Shown one piece after another: positions 1-5,166 of a stretch of DNA of 5,442 bases. Location: positions 1 to 5,442 of the forward strand of contig DLCS01000059.1 of the NCBI GenBank assembly GCA_002480735.1, in the 5' to 3' direction. This stretch comes from Bacillaceae bacterium UBA7792 (lineage in GTDB: Bacteria; Bacillota; Bacilli; Bacillales; Cytobacillaceae). The notes below the pieces were generated by a model. That model did no database searches. It saw nothing but the letters and a program-made list of their open reading frames with translations, and was not told the origin of the DNA. The translations under genes and the position numbers were made by a program. Position 1 is the first letter of the stretch. The number at the start of each line of letters is the position of its first letter.

Positions 1-171
1 GGCTATAAAATCCGTGAAGCACAAATGAAAAAGATTCCGTATATGCTTGTCATTGGTGATAAAGAAGTTGAAGCTAATGGTGTTAATGTTCGTCGCTATG
101 GCTCAAAAGATTCCGAAACAATTAGCTTTGAGAATTTCCTAGCAGCTATAAAAGCAGAAATTACAAAATAA
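1..171 (+). CDS. thrS: Threonyl-tRNA synthetase, C-terminal end (partial)
   Basis: Only the last 56 codons are in the window, read in frame from base 1 to a TAA stop. The enzyme charges tRNA-Thr with threonine in the cytoplasm. The fragment reads [20 protein letters not shown], then VNVRRYG, which I recognise as the end of the C-terminal anticodon-binding domain of class II synthetases of the ThrRS type. The [11 protein letters not shown] strand and the VNVRRYG motif are characteristic. The catalytic domain lies upstream of the window. A perfect terminator follows nine bases after the stop, so transcription of thrS ends before the infC operon. Position just before infC argues for the main housekeeping thrS rather than a thrZ-type paralogue; this last point is inference. 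Confidence 0.95.
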   Translation, partial: GYKIREAQMKKIPYMLVIGDKEVEANGVNVRRYGSKDSETISFENFLAAIKAEITK

Positions 172-179
172 TCTTTCTT

Positions 180-211
180 AAAAAACCTCACTTGCATAAG
201 TGAGGTTTTTT
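180..211 (+). terminator. Intrinsic terminator of thrS
   Basis: A perfect 14-bp inverted repeat (left arm 180-193, right arm 198-211) encloses a GCAT loop. The core is CCTCACTT/AAGTGAGG, flanked by six A and six T. The T run follows the GC-rich core directly, as expected for a Rho-independent terminator. The A run on the left would also give a U-tract on the minus strand, so it could work both ways, but no minus-strand gene enters it. Confidence 0.93.
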
Positions 212-285
212 GTATAAAATGAATCTTGCTGTTGTATAAATTATTTAATAGTAGGTCAATCTAGAAATGATAAGAAAATTAGTAT

Positions 286-314
286 TTGACAGCTTATCAT
301 ATACATGCTAATAT
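286..314 (+). promoter_or_regulatory. SigA-type promoter of the infC-rpmI-rplT operon
   Basis: The -35 is a perfect TTGACA (286-291). The -10 is TAATAT (309-314) after an optimal 17-nt spacer, and TGC directly before it (306-308) gives an extended -10 TG motif. Transcription should start near 320-322. This is the strongest promoter in the window, fitting a ribosomal protein operon, and it places a leader of about 250 nt before infC. Confidence 0.88.
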
Positions 315-320
315 AATTAA

Positions 321-484
321 GGTTAATGAATACAAAGTTTGTGGTTGAAGTAGAGGCTGCCCGCTTCTCACCTGATACAACGCTTTAAAGGCTGTGAACA
401 GGTATGACACGTTGAATTGTTTTGCGTAGACTTGCGCATGCACATATAGCGGGCGGACATCTTCAAAATGTCCGTCCTTTTTTT
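321..484 (+). promoter_or_regulatory. L20 leader: ribosomal-protein autoregulatory attenuator
   Basis: This is the 5' untranslated leader of the infC operon, from the predicted start site to the end of the attenuator U-tract. Two exclusive folds can be read directly. The antiterminator pairs 357-365 (CTGCCCGCT) with 448-456 (AGCGGGCGG), nine pairs with one G-U. The terminator uses 451-460 as its left arm, so six bases are shared and the folds compete. Inside the antiterminator arch is a further helix, 370-374/399-403 (ACCTG/CAGGT). Known for Bacillus (Rfam family L20_leader): excess L20 binds the leader, which mimics its 23S rRNA site, and favours termination. That L20 does so here is inferred from the layout and from rplT in the same operon. 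The leader edges are approximate. Confidence 0.88.
451..484 (+). terminator. Attenuator terminator within the infC leader
   Basis: The left arm GGGCGGACAT (451-460) and right arm ATGTCCGTCC (468-477) form a 10-bp stem with one G-U pair and a 7-nt loop. Seven T follow at 478-484. It sits about 90 bases before infC and is the regulated stop of the L20 leader. It is not an operon-end terminator, because infC lies downstream in the same transcript. Confidence 0.92.
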
Positions 485-516
485 ATGGACATGACAAGAG
501 GATGTACCGTTCAACC

Positions 517-560
517 GGGCAAGGCTTTGCCCAAACCATGTATTCGCGACAACTACTTGG
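517..560 (+). promoter_or_regulatory. Two small hairpins before infC, one touching its Shine-Dalgarno
   Basis: Between the attenuator and infC two local inverted repeats can be drawn. The first is GGGCAA (517-522) with TTGCCC (527-532) around a GGCT tetraloop, six perfect pairs. The second is CCATGTA (536-542) with TACTTGG (554-560), seven positions with one T-T mismatch and an 11-nt loop. Its right arm covers the first two G of the GGAGGTGG ribosome binding site. If it forms, it could dampen IF3 translation. This is a paper fold only; no energies were computed and no known family is claimed. Confidence 0.35.
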
Positions 561-566
561 AGGTGG
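559..566 (+). promoter_or_regulatory. Ribosome binding site that fixes the infC ATT start
   Basis: GGAGGTGG is a strong Shine-Dalgarno sequence. From the end of GGAGG there are nine bases to the ATT codon at 573, a normal spacing. The first ATG in frame, at 585, lies 21 bases away, too far for this site. An earlier in-frame ATT at 567 is too close. Confidence 0.85.
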
Positions 567-572
567 ATTACT

Positions 573-1088
573 ATTAGCAAAGACATGTATGTAAACGAAG
601 GCATTCGCGCACGTGAACTTCGATTAATCGATCACAATGGTGACCAGCTTGGTGTAAAGACACGTAATGAAGCGCTAGAAATCGCCGCTCGTGTAAACTT
701 GGATCTTGTCCTTGTGGCCCCTCAAGCCAAGCCGCCAGTCGCTCGTATCATGGACTATGGTAAATTTAAGTTTGAACAGCAAAAGAAAGACCGTGAAATT
801 CGTAAAAATCAAAAAGTCATCGTAATGAAAGAGGTTCGTCTGAGCCCGACAATCGATGAACATGATTTCCAAACGAAGCTACGTAATGCGATTAAATTCC
901 TTGAAAAAGGCGATAAAGTAAAATGTAGCCTACGTTTCAAAGGTCGTGCGATTACACACAAAGATATTGGTCAACGTGTGTTAGATCGTTTTGCTGAAGC
1001 TTGTGCTGAAGTATCAACGGTAGAACAAAAACCGAAGATGGAAGGCCGAAGCATGTTCTTAGTTCTTCAACCAAAGAACGAGAAATAA
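573..1088 (+). CDS. infC: Translation initiation factor IF-3
   Basis: IF3 binds the 30S subunit, keeps it apart from 50S and checks start codon-initiator tRNA pairing. The 171-residue product has the usual two-domain layout. The N-terminal domain covers about residues 1-75, with [10 protein letters not shown] at 11-20 and the family signature [13 protein letters not shown] at 58-70. A lysine-rich linker follows, then the C-terminal domain from about 85, with [13 protein letters not shown] and [14 protein letters not shown] start it at ATT (573), not at the ATG at 585. The Shine-Dalgarno spacing fits ATT, and the resulting N-terminus (M)SKD agrees with Geobacillus IF3 as I remember it. AUU is the classic IF3 start, used in E. 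coli for autocontrol because IF3 discriminates against it. The gene is first in the operon, under the L20 leader. Identity is certain; the start is very likely. Confidence 0.96.
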   Translation: MSKDMYVNEGIRARELRLIDHNGDQLGVKTRNEALEIAARVNLDLVLVAPQAKPPVARIMDYGKFKFEQQKKDREIRKNQKVIVMKEVRLSPTIDEHDFQTKLRNAIKFLEKGDKVKCSLRFKGRAITHKDIGQRVLDRFAEACAEVSTVEQKPKMEGRSMFLVLQPKNEK

Positions 1089-1119
1089 TATTAGACGAAC
1101 AGTTTAGGAGGAATTCGAC

Positions 1120-1320
1120 ATGCCAAAAATGAAAACTCACCGTGGAGCTGCGAAACGTTTCAAAAAAACGGGTTCAGGTAAATTAAAATATGACCGTGCT
1201 TATGGAAGCCACTTATTCGCAAACAAATCTACGAAACAAAAACGTCACTTACGTAAAGCAAACATCGTTTCATCTGGTGACTTCAAACGCATCAAATCTT
1301 TACTTGTTTACATGAAATAA
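1120..1320 (+). CDS. rpmI: 50S ribosomal protein L35 (bL35)
   Basis: This is a small basic protein of the large ribosomal subunit. The 66-residue product matches the usual length of 64-66. It begins with the family signature [20 protein letters not shown] and continues with [17 protein letters not shown] and GDFKRIK, the lysine/arginine-rich core that contacts 23S rRNA. An AGGAGG ribosome binding site (1106-1111) lies eight bases before the ATG. It follows infC by 31 bases with no terminator, so it is cotranscribed with infC and rplT, the standard bacterial order. Confidence 0.98.
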   Translation: MPKMKTHRGAAKRFKKTGSGKLKYDRAYGSHLFANKSTKQKRHLRKANIVSSGDFKRIKSLLVYMK

Positions 1321-1375
1321 TTGACTACAAAAATACTAATATTCATTTTTTAATGAAAAGCAGGAGGTAATTCAT

Positions 1376-1732
1376 ATGCCACGCGTAAAAGGCGGAACAG
1401 TGACGCGCAAACGTCGTAAAAAAGTATTAAAATTAGCTAAAGGTTACTATGGTTCAAAACATACATTATATAAAGTTGCTAACCAGCAAGTAATGAAATC
1501 ATTACAATATGCTTACCGTGACCGTCGCCAGAAAAAGCGCGACTTCCGTAAGCTTTGGATTACTCGTATCAACGCAGCTGCTCGCATCAACGGTCTTTCT
1601 TACAGCCGTTTAATGCATGGCTTAAAGGTTGCAGGTATCGAAGTAAACCGCAAAATGCTTGCTGACCTTGCAATCAGCGATGAAAAAGCATTTGCTGAAT
1701 TAGCAGCAGTTGCAAAGCAAAACCTAAAATAA
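1376..1732 (+). CDS. rplT: 50S ribosomal protein L20 (bL20)
   Basis: L20 binds 23S rRNA early and is needed for 50S assembly. The product is 118 residues, the usual size. The basic N-terminal tail is [20 protein letters not shown], followed by [12 protein letters not shown] and the signature [18 protein letters not shown] (53-70). The globular C-terminal part runs from about 71 ([12 protein letters not shown], then MLADLAI). In Bacillus the protein represses its own operon through the leader, and the matching leader is present at the head of this operon. AGGAGG (1362-1367) lies eight bases before the ATG. The 55-base gap from rpmI contains a weak hairpin, TTCATT/AATGAA (1342-1357), but no GC-rich terminator. 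Confidence 0.98.
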   Translation: MPRVKGGTVTRKRRKKVLKLAKGYYGSKHTLYKVANQQVMKSLQYAYRDRRQKKRDFRKLWITRINAAARINGLSYSRLMHGLKVAGIEVNRKMLADLAISDEKAFAELAAVAKQNLK

Positions 1733-1744
1733 TTTTACCTAAAT

Positions 1745-1780
1745 AAAGGCCATTCTCATATGAGAGTGGTCTTTTGCTTT
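1745..1780 (+). terminator. Terminator at the end of the infC operon
   Basis: The left arm AAAGGCCATTCTCA (1745-1758) pairs with TGAGAGTGGTCTTT (1761-1774), apart from two G-U type pairs. The tip would open to an ATAT loop. CTTTTGCTTT follows, a U-rich but interrupted tail. It lies 12 bases after the rplT stop, where an operon-end terminator is expected. Confidence 0.85.
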
Positions 1781-1865
1781 ATTTGTCATAAATGCTTCGA
1801 AATCCGATAAGCTTTAATAACCCCCTAACAAACATCCGGGAATATGCAGAAAAGAAGGTGGTAGC

Positions 1866-2438
1866 TTGGACGATCAAATGGCGATGCTTCTAGCTGTAGT
1901 GGAAACGGGTGGGATTCTGGCCCCAATTGCATTTATTTTATTACATTTTTTTCGGCAATTTTTCTTTATTCCCGTTGCGGTTATCTGTGTCGCTGGAGGG
2001 GTTCTCTTCGGCACAGTGGCAGGCACCATCTATTCGATTGTCGGTTTATTATTAAGCAGCTTGCTCTTCTATTTCTTGATTAGCCGCATGCCAAAAACTC
2101 ATACCAAACTGTCTCTAATAAAGAAAAAATGGTTTGGCGAATACCGCAATCTGACAACAAGCCAAGTAGCGGTTTTGCGCCTTATTCCATTCATCCACTA
2201 CCATTTGTTAAGCTTCTGTTTGTTGGAGCGTCATCACAGCCTCAAGGATTTCACGAAAGTATCTTTCTTTACGAACATCCCTCTCGCACTTTTTTATACC
2301 TTATTTGGTGAATTTATTAGTCGCTTTACTCCTACGATGATCGTCGTGATATTATTCTCGATCTCCATTCTTGTCTATGTCCTCAGAGAAAAAATGACCG
2401 TCATCAAATGGAAGGAGTTCTTTAAGGCGACCGCATGA
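1866..2438 (+). CDS. VTT-domain (TVP38/TMEM64, DedA-like) membrane protein
   Basis: This is a 190-residue integral membrane protein. It resembles the VTT/SNARE-associated (TVP38/TMEM64) family, whose bacterial members are often tied to lipid flipping or envelope homeostasis; the substrate here is unknown. Hydrophobic segments lie at about 14-29, 33-49, 52-73, 102-120, 133-148 and 157-173. The motif FIPVAVICVAGGVLFGTVAG (34-53) matches the conserved P...GG.LFG..AG element, and LRLIPF (104-109) the later arginine-proline motif. The charged loop 74-98 separates the halves. I start it at TTG because AAGGTGG (1855-1861) lies four bases upstream; the next in-frame ATG (1878) is 16 bases from that site. 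It follows the rplT terminator, so it probably has its own promoter, but none is convincing. In B. subtilis I remember a different membrane gene, ysdA, at this place. Confidence 0.75.
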   Translation: MDDQMAMLLAVVETGGILAPIAFILLHFFRQFFFIPVAVICVAGGVLFGTVAGTIYSIVGLLLSSLLFYFLISRMPKTHTKLSLIKKKWFGEYRNLTTSQVAVLRLIPFIHYHLLSFCLLERHHSLKDFTKVSFFTNIPLALFYTLFGEFISRFTPTMIVVILFSISILVYVLREKMTVIKWKEFFKATA

Positions 2439-2466
2439 AAAAAACGTTCGGGAATTCCGAACGTTT
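2438..2466 (-). terminator. Convergent terminator between the VTT gene and ysdB
   Basis: AAACGTTCGG (2442-2451) and CCGAACGTTT (2457-2466) form a perfect 10-bp stem with a GAATT loop. Read on the minus strand, the stem is followed by a run of seven U (A run 2438-2444, three of them in the stem), so it is a good terminator for ysdB. On the plus strand the tail is TTTACTC then six T, a weaker but possible stop for the VTT gene. Its base overlaps the ysdB stop codon by two bases and touches the VTT stop codon. Confidence 0.85.
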
Positions 2467-2872
2467 ACTCTTTTTTAAACGGAGTATTGGCTTTGTAGTT
2501 CTTATTCATAAATTCATGAATGGGACTCTTCCAGTCAATCGCAGCATTTGGATAGCTGTCGAGCACCTTTTTTTCAATAAACTCGAAATCCTCGCGGACA
2601 AGCCCATTTAAATCTGCCACTTTATGAGGCCAAATAAATACATTTACCACTTCAAAGGAATTTGCTGTTGTCCCTAAATATTTTTCCCCTTCAAATAAAA
2701 CCCCTTTATACGTAACTAGAAAGTTTCTTCGAACATTTTTATTATCTAAAAAGAAAAACCTTTTTTGCTCATGGGCGAGCTCAAGCTTCCGTTTGGGATT
2801 AAGTAAATATTTGACGGTGCTATAAATCAAAAAAATAATGAGTGCAAATAGAAGAAGACGAATTACCCACAT
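2465..2872 (-). CDS. ysdB: YsdB-like membrane protein of the SigW pathway
   Basis: The 135-residue product has one N-terminal transmembrane helix (about 3-23, IRLLLFALIIFLIYSTVKYLL). A basic stretch follows (NPKRK), then a soluble domain of about 110 residues with EQKRFFFLDN, YKGVLFEGEKYLG and VNVFIWPHK. The positive residues after the helix leave the sign of topology open, but the soluble part is most likely cytoplasmic. Length, one-helix layout and place opposite the genes between rplT and ysdC fit B. subtilis YsdB, which is annotated as a sigma-W pathway protein of unknown biochemistry. An exact SigW promoter upstream strongly supports this. An in-frame TAG lies nine bases before the ATG, so the start cannot be much further out. 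The ribosome binding site is poor: GGGGG, 11 bases away. Confidence 0.82.
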   Translation of the reverse strand: MWVIRLLLFALIIFLIYSTVKYLLNPKRKLELAHEQKRFFFLDNKNVRRNFLVTYKGVLFEGEKYLGTTANSFEVVNVFIWPHKVADLNGLVREDFEFIEKKVLDSYPNAAIDWKSPIHEFMNKNYKANTPFKKE

Positions 2873-2905
2873 CGTACACTAATCCCCCAATCCTTTTTCC
2901 TCATT

Positions 2906-2931
2906 TACGATTGATGAAAGAAAAAGTTTCA
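2906..2931 (-). promoter_or_regulatory. SigW-type ECF promoter of ysdB
   Basis: On the minus strand the sequence reads TGAAAC (complement of 2926-2931), exactly 16 bases, then CGTA (complement of 2906-2909). This is the B. subtilis SigW consensus in both boxes and in spacing, with the T-rich stretch commonly seen after the -35. Transcription would start near 2899, about 27 bases before the ysdB ATG. SigW answers cell-wall and membrane stress, and ysdB is a known SigW-regulon gene in B. subtilis. Other ECF sigma factors that share the AAC motif could also use it. Confidence 0.85.
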
Positions 2932-2942
2932 TTTTCGGATCA

Positions 2943-2971
2943 TTTATTTTTTGCCTTTTTTTCTATATGAT
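2943..2971 (+). promoter_or_regulatory. Possible promoter of the dUTPase gene
   Basis: TATGAT (2966-2971) is a five-of-six match to the -10. The -35 at a 17-nt spacing, TTTATT (2943-2948), is weak. Transcription would begin near 2978. If real, the ATG at 2967 lies inside the -10 and cannot be the dUTPase start, which agrees with the start chosen at 3003. The position, just behind the divergent ysdB promoter, makes some promoter likely here. Confidence 0.35.
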
Positions 2972-3002
2972 AAACCTAGTTGAAAAAAAGTGGGGGAAAT
3001 GG

Positions 3003-3494
3003 ATGAAGCTGAAAGAAATGTTTGAGATGCAAAGAGGTTTGGACCAACATATTGAAAAACAGCATGGATTGGAAAATGAAGATCTATTTGATCGAAAAAT
3101 ATTAGCCCTGCTGGTTGAGCTTGGCGAGCTAGCAAATGAAACGAGATGTTTTAAGTTTTGGAGCTTAAAGCCATCGTCTCCAGAGGATGTCGTTTTAGAG
3201 GAATTTGTCGATGGGGTTCATTTCATGCTTTCATTAGGGATTGAGTGTGACTTTGATAGGATTGCGGAAATTACCTGCAGGGAGTCTGACGGACTTTATG
3301 TGAACGAACAATTTTTAGCGGTATATGAGGCCGTTCATGCTTTTCGAGGGGAGCGTTCCGAGGAAAATTACAAGCGGATGTTCGGAAGCTATTTGTTGCT
3401 TGCAAGTCTATTAGGCTTTGAGGACGATGAGATTAAAGAGGCATACATTAAGAAAAATGAAGTAAATTATAAAAGGCAGCATGATGGCTACTAA
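3003..3494 (+). CDS. Dimeric-type (all-alpha) dUTP diphosphatase
   Basis: It probably hydrolyses dUTP to dUMP and pyrophosphate, supplying dTMP synthesis and keeping uracil out of DNA. The 163-residue product shows the all-alpha NTP pyrophosphatase metal site ExxE...ExxD: E39/E42 in LLVELGELANETRCFKFW, then E67/D70 in EEFVDGVHFMLSLG. The end, AYIKKNEVNYKRQHDGY, matches the C-terminal phosphate-contact segment of dimeric dUTPases. MazG-type or dCTPase relatives are less likely because of the ANETRCFKFW and KNEVNYKRQ motifs. I chose the ATG at 3003, preceded by GGGGG (2992-2996) at six bases, because family members start close to the LFEMQ..LD.HI helix. The ATG 12 codons earlier has no ribosome binding site. 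No terminator separates it from ysdC, so some readthrough is likely. Confidence 0.88.
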   Translation: MKLKEMFEMQRGLDQHIEKQHGLENEDLFDRKILALLVELGELANETRCFKFWSLKPSSPEDVVLEEFVDGVHFMLSLGIECDFDRIAEITCRESDGLYVNEQFLAVYEAVHAFRGERSEENYKRMFGSYLLLASLLGFEDDEIKEAYIKKNEVNYKRQHDGY

Positions 3495-3524
3495 TTGAAT
3501 TTTGCAACGATTCTTCGTTATAAT
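3495..3524 (+). promoter_or_regulatory. SigA-type promoter of ysdC
   Basis: The -10 is a perfect TATAAT (3519-3524). The -35 is TTGAAT (3495-3500) with an 18-nt spacer, and it begins immediately after the dUTPase stop codon. Transcription would start near 3531, about 26 bases before the ysdC ATG. Confidence 0.72.
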
Positions 3525-3556
3525 GAATCCGAATACATATTAAGGGAGTCGAAATA

Positions 3557-4642
3557 ATGACAAAATTAGATGAAACATTAATCATGTTAAAGGACTTAAC
3601 CGATGCGAAGGGAATCCCCGGCAATGAGCGTGAGCCACGAGAGGTTATGAAAAAATACATAGAGCCCTACGCGGACGAAGTTACGACAGATGGCTTAGGA
3701 AGCTTAATTGCCAAAAAGGTTGGAAAAGAAGGCGGACCAAAAATCTTGGTGGCTGGTCATCTTGATGAGGTCGGCTTCATGGTCACACAAATTGATGAAA
3801 AAGGCTTCCTCCGTTTCCAAACAGTTGGTGGTTGGTGGTCTCAGGTCATGCTTGCTCAACGAGTGACGGTCGTTACAAGCAAGGGCGATATCACAGGAGT
3901 GATTGGCTCCAAACCACCACATATTTTATCGCCAGAAGCTCGCAAAAAGCCAGTTGAGATTAAGGATATGTTCATTGATATCGGTGCATGTAGCCGCGAG
4001 GAAGCTGCAGAGTGGGGCGTGAAGCCAGGGGATATGGTTGTTCCATATTTTGAATTCACGGTCATGAACAATGAAAAGATGCTGCTTGCGAAAGCATGGG
4101 ATAACCGCATTGGCTGTGCGATTGCTATTGATGTGATGAAGCAGCTTAAGGGCGAGCAGCATGAGAATGTTGTCTACGGAGTCGGTACGATTCAAGAAGA
4201 GGTTGGCTTAAGAGGGGCAAGAACGGCTGCCCATGCGGTGAATCCTGATATTGGCTTCGGTGTTGACGTAGGGATTGCAGGGGATACGCCAGGAATTACG
4301 GAAAAAGAAGCGATGAGCAAAATGGGCAAAGGTCCGCAAATTCTTTTATATGATGCTTCCATGGTTTCTCATAAGGGCTTACGTGATTTTGTCACGGGAG
4401 TTGCAGATGAATTAAATATTCCATATCAATTTGATCTTGTACCTGGTGGTGGAACAGATGCTGGTTCCATTCATTTAGCCCATCATGGTGTTCCATCTCT
4501 TGCGATCACAATCGCTACCCGCTACATCCATTCACATGCTGCAATGCTGCATCGTGATGACTACGAGAATGCGGTTAAATTAATCGTAGAGGTCATTAAG
4601 AGACTTGACCAAGATACGGTTAATAAGATTACGTTTGAATAA
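3557..4642 (+). CDS. ysdC: M42-family metallo-aminopeptidase YsdC
   Basis: This cytoplasmic peptidase probably removes N-terminal residues from peptides as a large tetrahedral oligomer, as is usual for family M42; members are also labelled glutamyl aminopeptidase or endoglucanase M. The 361-residue length fits. All five expected ligands of the two metals are visible: H68 in [11 protein letters not shown]182 in AWDNRIG, E215 in [10 protein letters not shown]237 in GVDVGIAGD, and H325 in [10 protein letters not shown]214 is the general base and D70 supports the first ligand. The stretch at about 75-170 forms the inserted oligomerisation domain. PGGGTDAG (296-303) is also conserved. AAGGGAG (3542-3548) lies eight bases before the ATG. 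It has its own promoter and a terminator, so it is at least partly monocistronic. Substrate preference cannot be read from the sequence. Confidence 0.95.
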   Translation: MTKLDETLIMLKDLTDAKGIPGNEREPREVMKKYIEPYADEVTTDGLGSLIAKKVGKEGGPKILVAGHLDEVGFMVTQIDEKGFLRFQTVGGWWSQVMLAQRVTVVTSKGDITGVIGSKPPHILSPEARKKPVEIKDMFIDIGACSREEAAEWGVKPGDMVVPYFEFTVMNNEKMLLAKAWDNRIGCAIAIDVMKQLKGEQHENVVYGVGTIQEEVGLRGARTAAHAVNPDIGFGVDVGIAGDTPGITEKEAMSKMGKGPQILLYDASMVSHKGLRDFVTGVADELNIPYQFDLVPGGGTDAGSIHLAHHGVPSLAITIATRYIHSHAAMLHRDDYENAVKLIVEVIKRLDQDTVNKITFE

Positions 4643-4650
4643 GTGATACG

Positions 4651-4683
4651 AGCCTCAGTTTTTTGACTGAGGTTTGTTTTTTT
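4651..4683 (+). terminator. Terminator of ysdC
   Basis: AGCCTCAGT (4651-4659) pairs with ACTGAGGTT (4666-4674), seven perfect core pairs plus a G-U and an A-T at the base, with a TTTTTG loop. TTTG and then seven T follow (4677-4683). It starts eight bases after the stop codon of ysdC. Confidence 0.88.
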
Positions 4684-4751
4684 AGTAGGCTTGCAGAGAA
4701 TGGTGCCCGTTGGTGTGGAGAAAAAGGTGTGTAGGTCATCAAAGTGGGGGA

Positions 4752-4793
4752 ATGATGCCCATCATCTCAATAATCAATGAGAATGGGCATCAT
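4752..4793. repeat. Inverted repeat downstream of sspI, no U-tract
   Basis: The outer arms ATGATGCCCAT (4752-4762) and ATGGGCATCAT (4783-4793) pair perfectly over 11 bp. After a two-base CA bulge, TCTCA (4765-4769) pairs with TGAGA (4778-4782), leaving an 8-nt loop. The left arm plus its flank is itself almost a palindrome (ATGATG-CC-CATCAT, 4752-4765). It lies 25 bases beyond the sspI stop on the minus strand and about 70 beyond the ysdC terminator. Neither strand has a T run after it, so it is not a typical intrinsic terminator. It may protect the sspI mRNA 3' end, act as a weak terminator, or bind a protein. Confidence 0.6.
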
Positions 4794-4818
4794 ACTTAAA
4801 TAAACGGATACAAAAAAC

Positions 4819-5025
4819 TTATTTTAAGCCACTTTCCAATGTTTGAAGCATTTCCTTCCTATCTTCCTCAGAAGAGTTTTTCCATATTACCTCAAAAAGA
4901 ACACCTAATCCAGGCAGCATCTTTTCTTCTCCGTTTTGAATAGCGTCAACAATGGTTTCTCGTAATTCAGTTTGCGAGTTGCCAGAAACGTTGTGAATAA
5001 TCGCATTTCTTAAGTCAAAATTCAT
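4819..5025 (-). CDS. sspI: Small acid-soluble spore protein SspI
   Basis: This is a minor spore core protein made in the forespore. The 68-residue product starts [18 protein letters not shown] and contains the near-invariant block [20 protein letters not shown] (26-45), then [11 protein letters not shown], which I recognise as the SspI family. That family is distinct from the alpha/beta-type DNA-binding spore proteins. It is slightly shorter than the 71-residue B. subtilis protein, ending soon after the common TLE.GLK. AAGGAG lies nine bases before the ATG. It is transcribed opposite to ysdC and ysgA, as in B. subtilis. Expression should depend on SigG in the forespore; only a partial promoter match can be seen. 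Its presence marks the host as a spore former or recent descendant of one. Confidence 0.95.
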   Translation of the reverse strand: MNFDLRNAIIHNVSGNSQTELRETIVDAIQNGEEKMLPGLGVLFEVIWKNSSEEDRKEMLQTLESGLK

Positions 5026-5055
5026 CAGGACACACTCCTTTTAAAATCACTTCGC

Positions 5056-5088
5056 TAATATGATTTTCCAGTTTTCGATGAATTATGC
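5056..5088 (-). promoter_or_regulatory. Partial SigG-like promoter match for sspI
   Basis: On the minus strand CATATTA (complement of 5056-5062) fits the SigG -10 (CATnnTA type), about 30 bases before the sspI ATG. The only good -35 match, GCATA (complement of 5084-5088), is 21 bases away, longer than the usual 17-18. Either the -35 used is a weaker one closer in, or the match is chance. Kept only because sspI is a SigG gene in B. subtilis. Confidence 0.3.
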
Positions 5089-5096
5089 TTATAGAA

Positions 5097-5126
5097 TTGA
5101 GAAGGTTATGCTAGATAAAGTATAAT
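5097..5126 (+). promoter_or_regulatory. SigA-type promoter of ysgA
   Basis: TTGAGA (5097-5102), an 18-nt spacer and a perfect TATAAT (5121-5126). Transcription would start near 5133, some 34 bases before the ysgA start. It lies back to back with the sspI control region, so the vegetative and forespore genes are divergently controlled from about 140 bases. Confidence 0.75.
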
Positions 5127-5166
5127 GAGGGAACGAAAAGAATTAGGAAAAGGAGCATTTATCGCT

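Noticed and set aside
211..241. Short direct repeat TGTATAAA(T) at 211-218 and 233-240
   Set aside because: Eight A/T-rich bases twice in AT-rich intergenic DNA are expected by chance, and no element boundary is associated.
1342..1357. Hairpin TTCATT/AATGAA between rpmI and rplT
   Set aside because: Six A/T-rich pairs with a TTTT loop are too weak for a terminator, and rplT is normally cotranscribed with rpmI. It may be chance in AT-rich DNA.
1783..1811. Possible promoter TTGTCA, 17 nt, GATAAG before the VTT gene
   Set aside because: The -10 matches only four of six bases and the -35 lies in the tail of the rplT terminator. A promoter is expected here, but this one is not convincing.
2129..2311. 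A second plus-strand frame inside the VTT gene
   Set aside because: It overlaps fully in another frame, lacks a ribosome binding site, and is low-complexity by composition; the hydrophobic segments belong to the main frame.
2967..3002. Upstream ATG start for the dUTPase, adding 12 residues
   Set aside because: There is no ribosome binding site before it, it overlaps a TATGAT -10 candidate, and the extra residues do not look like the family N-terminus. ATG at 3003 has a GGGGG site at six bases.
3856..4195. Minus-strand open frames within ysdC
   Set aside because: They lie antisense to a complete, motif-rich M42 peptidase, have no plausible ribosome binding sites and resemble no known protein: shadow frames.
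4684..4751. Intergenic stretch between the ysdC terminator and the inverted repeat
   Set aside because: I looked for a small gene, promoter or RNA here and saw no start with a ribosome binding site, no paired -35/-10 boxes and no strong stem.
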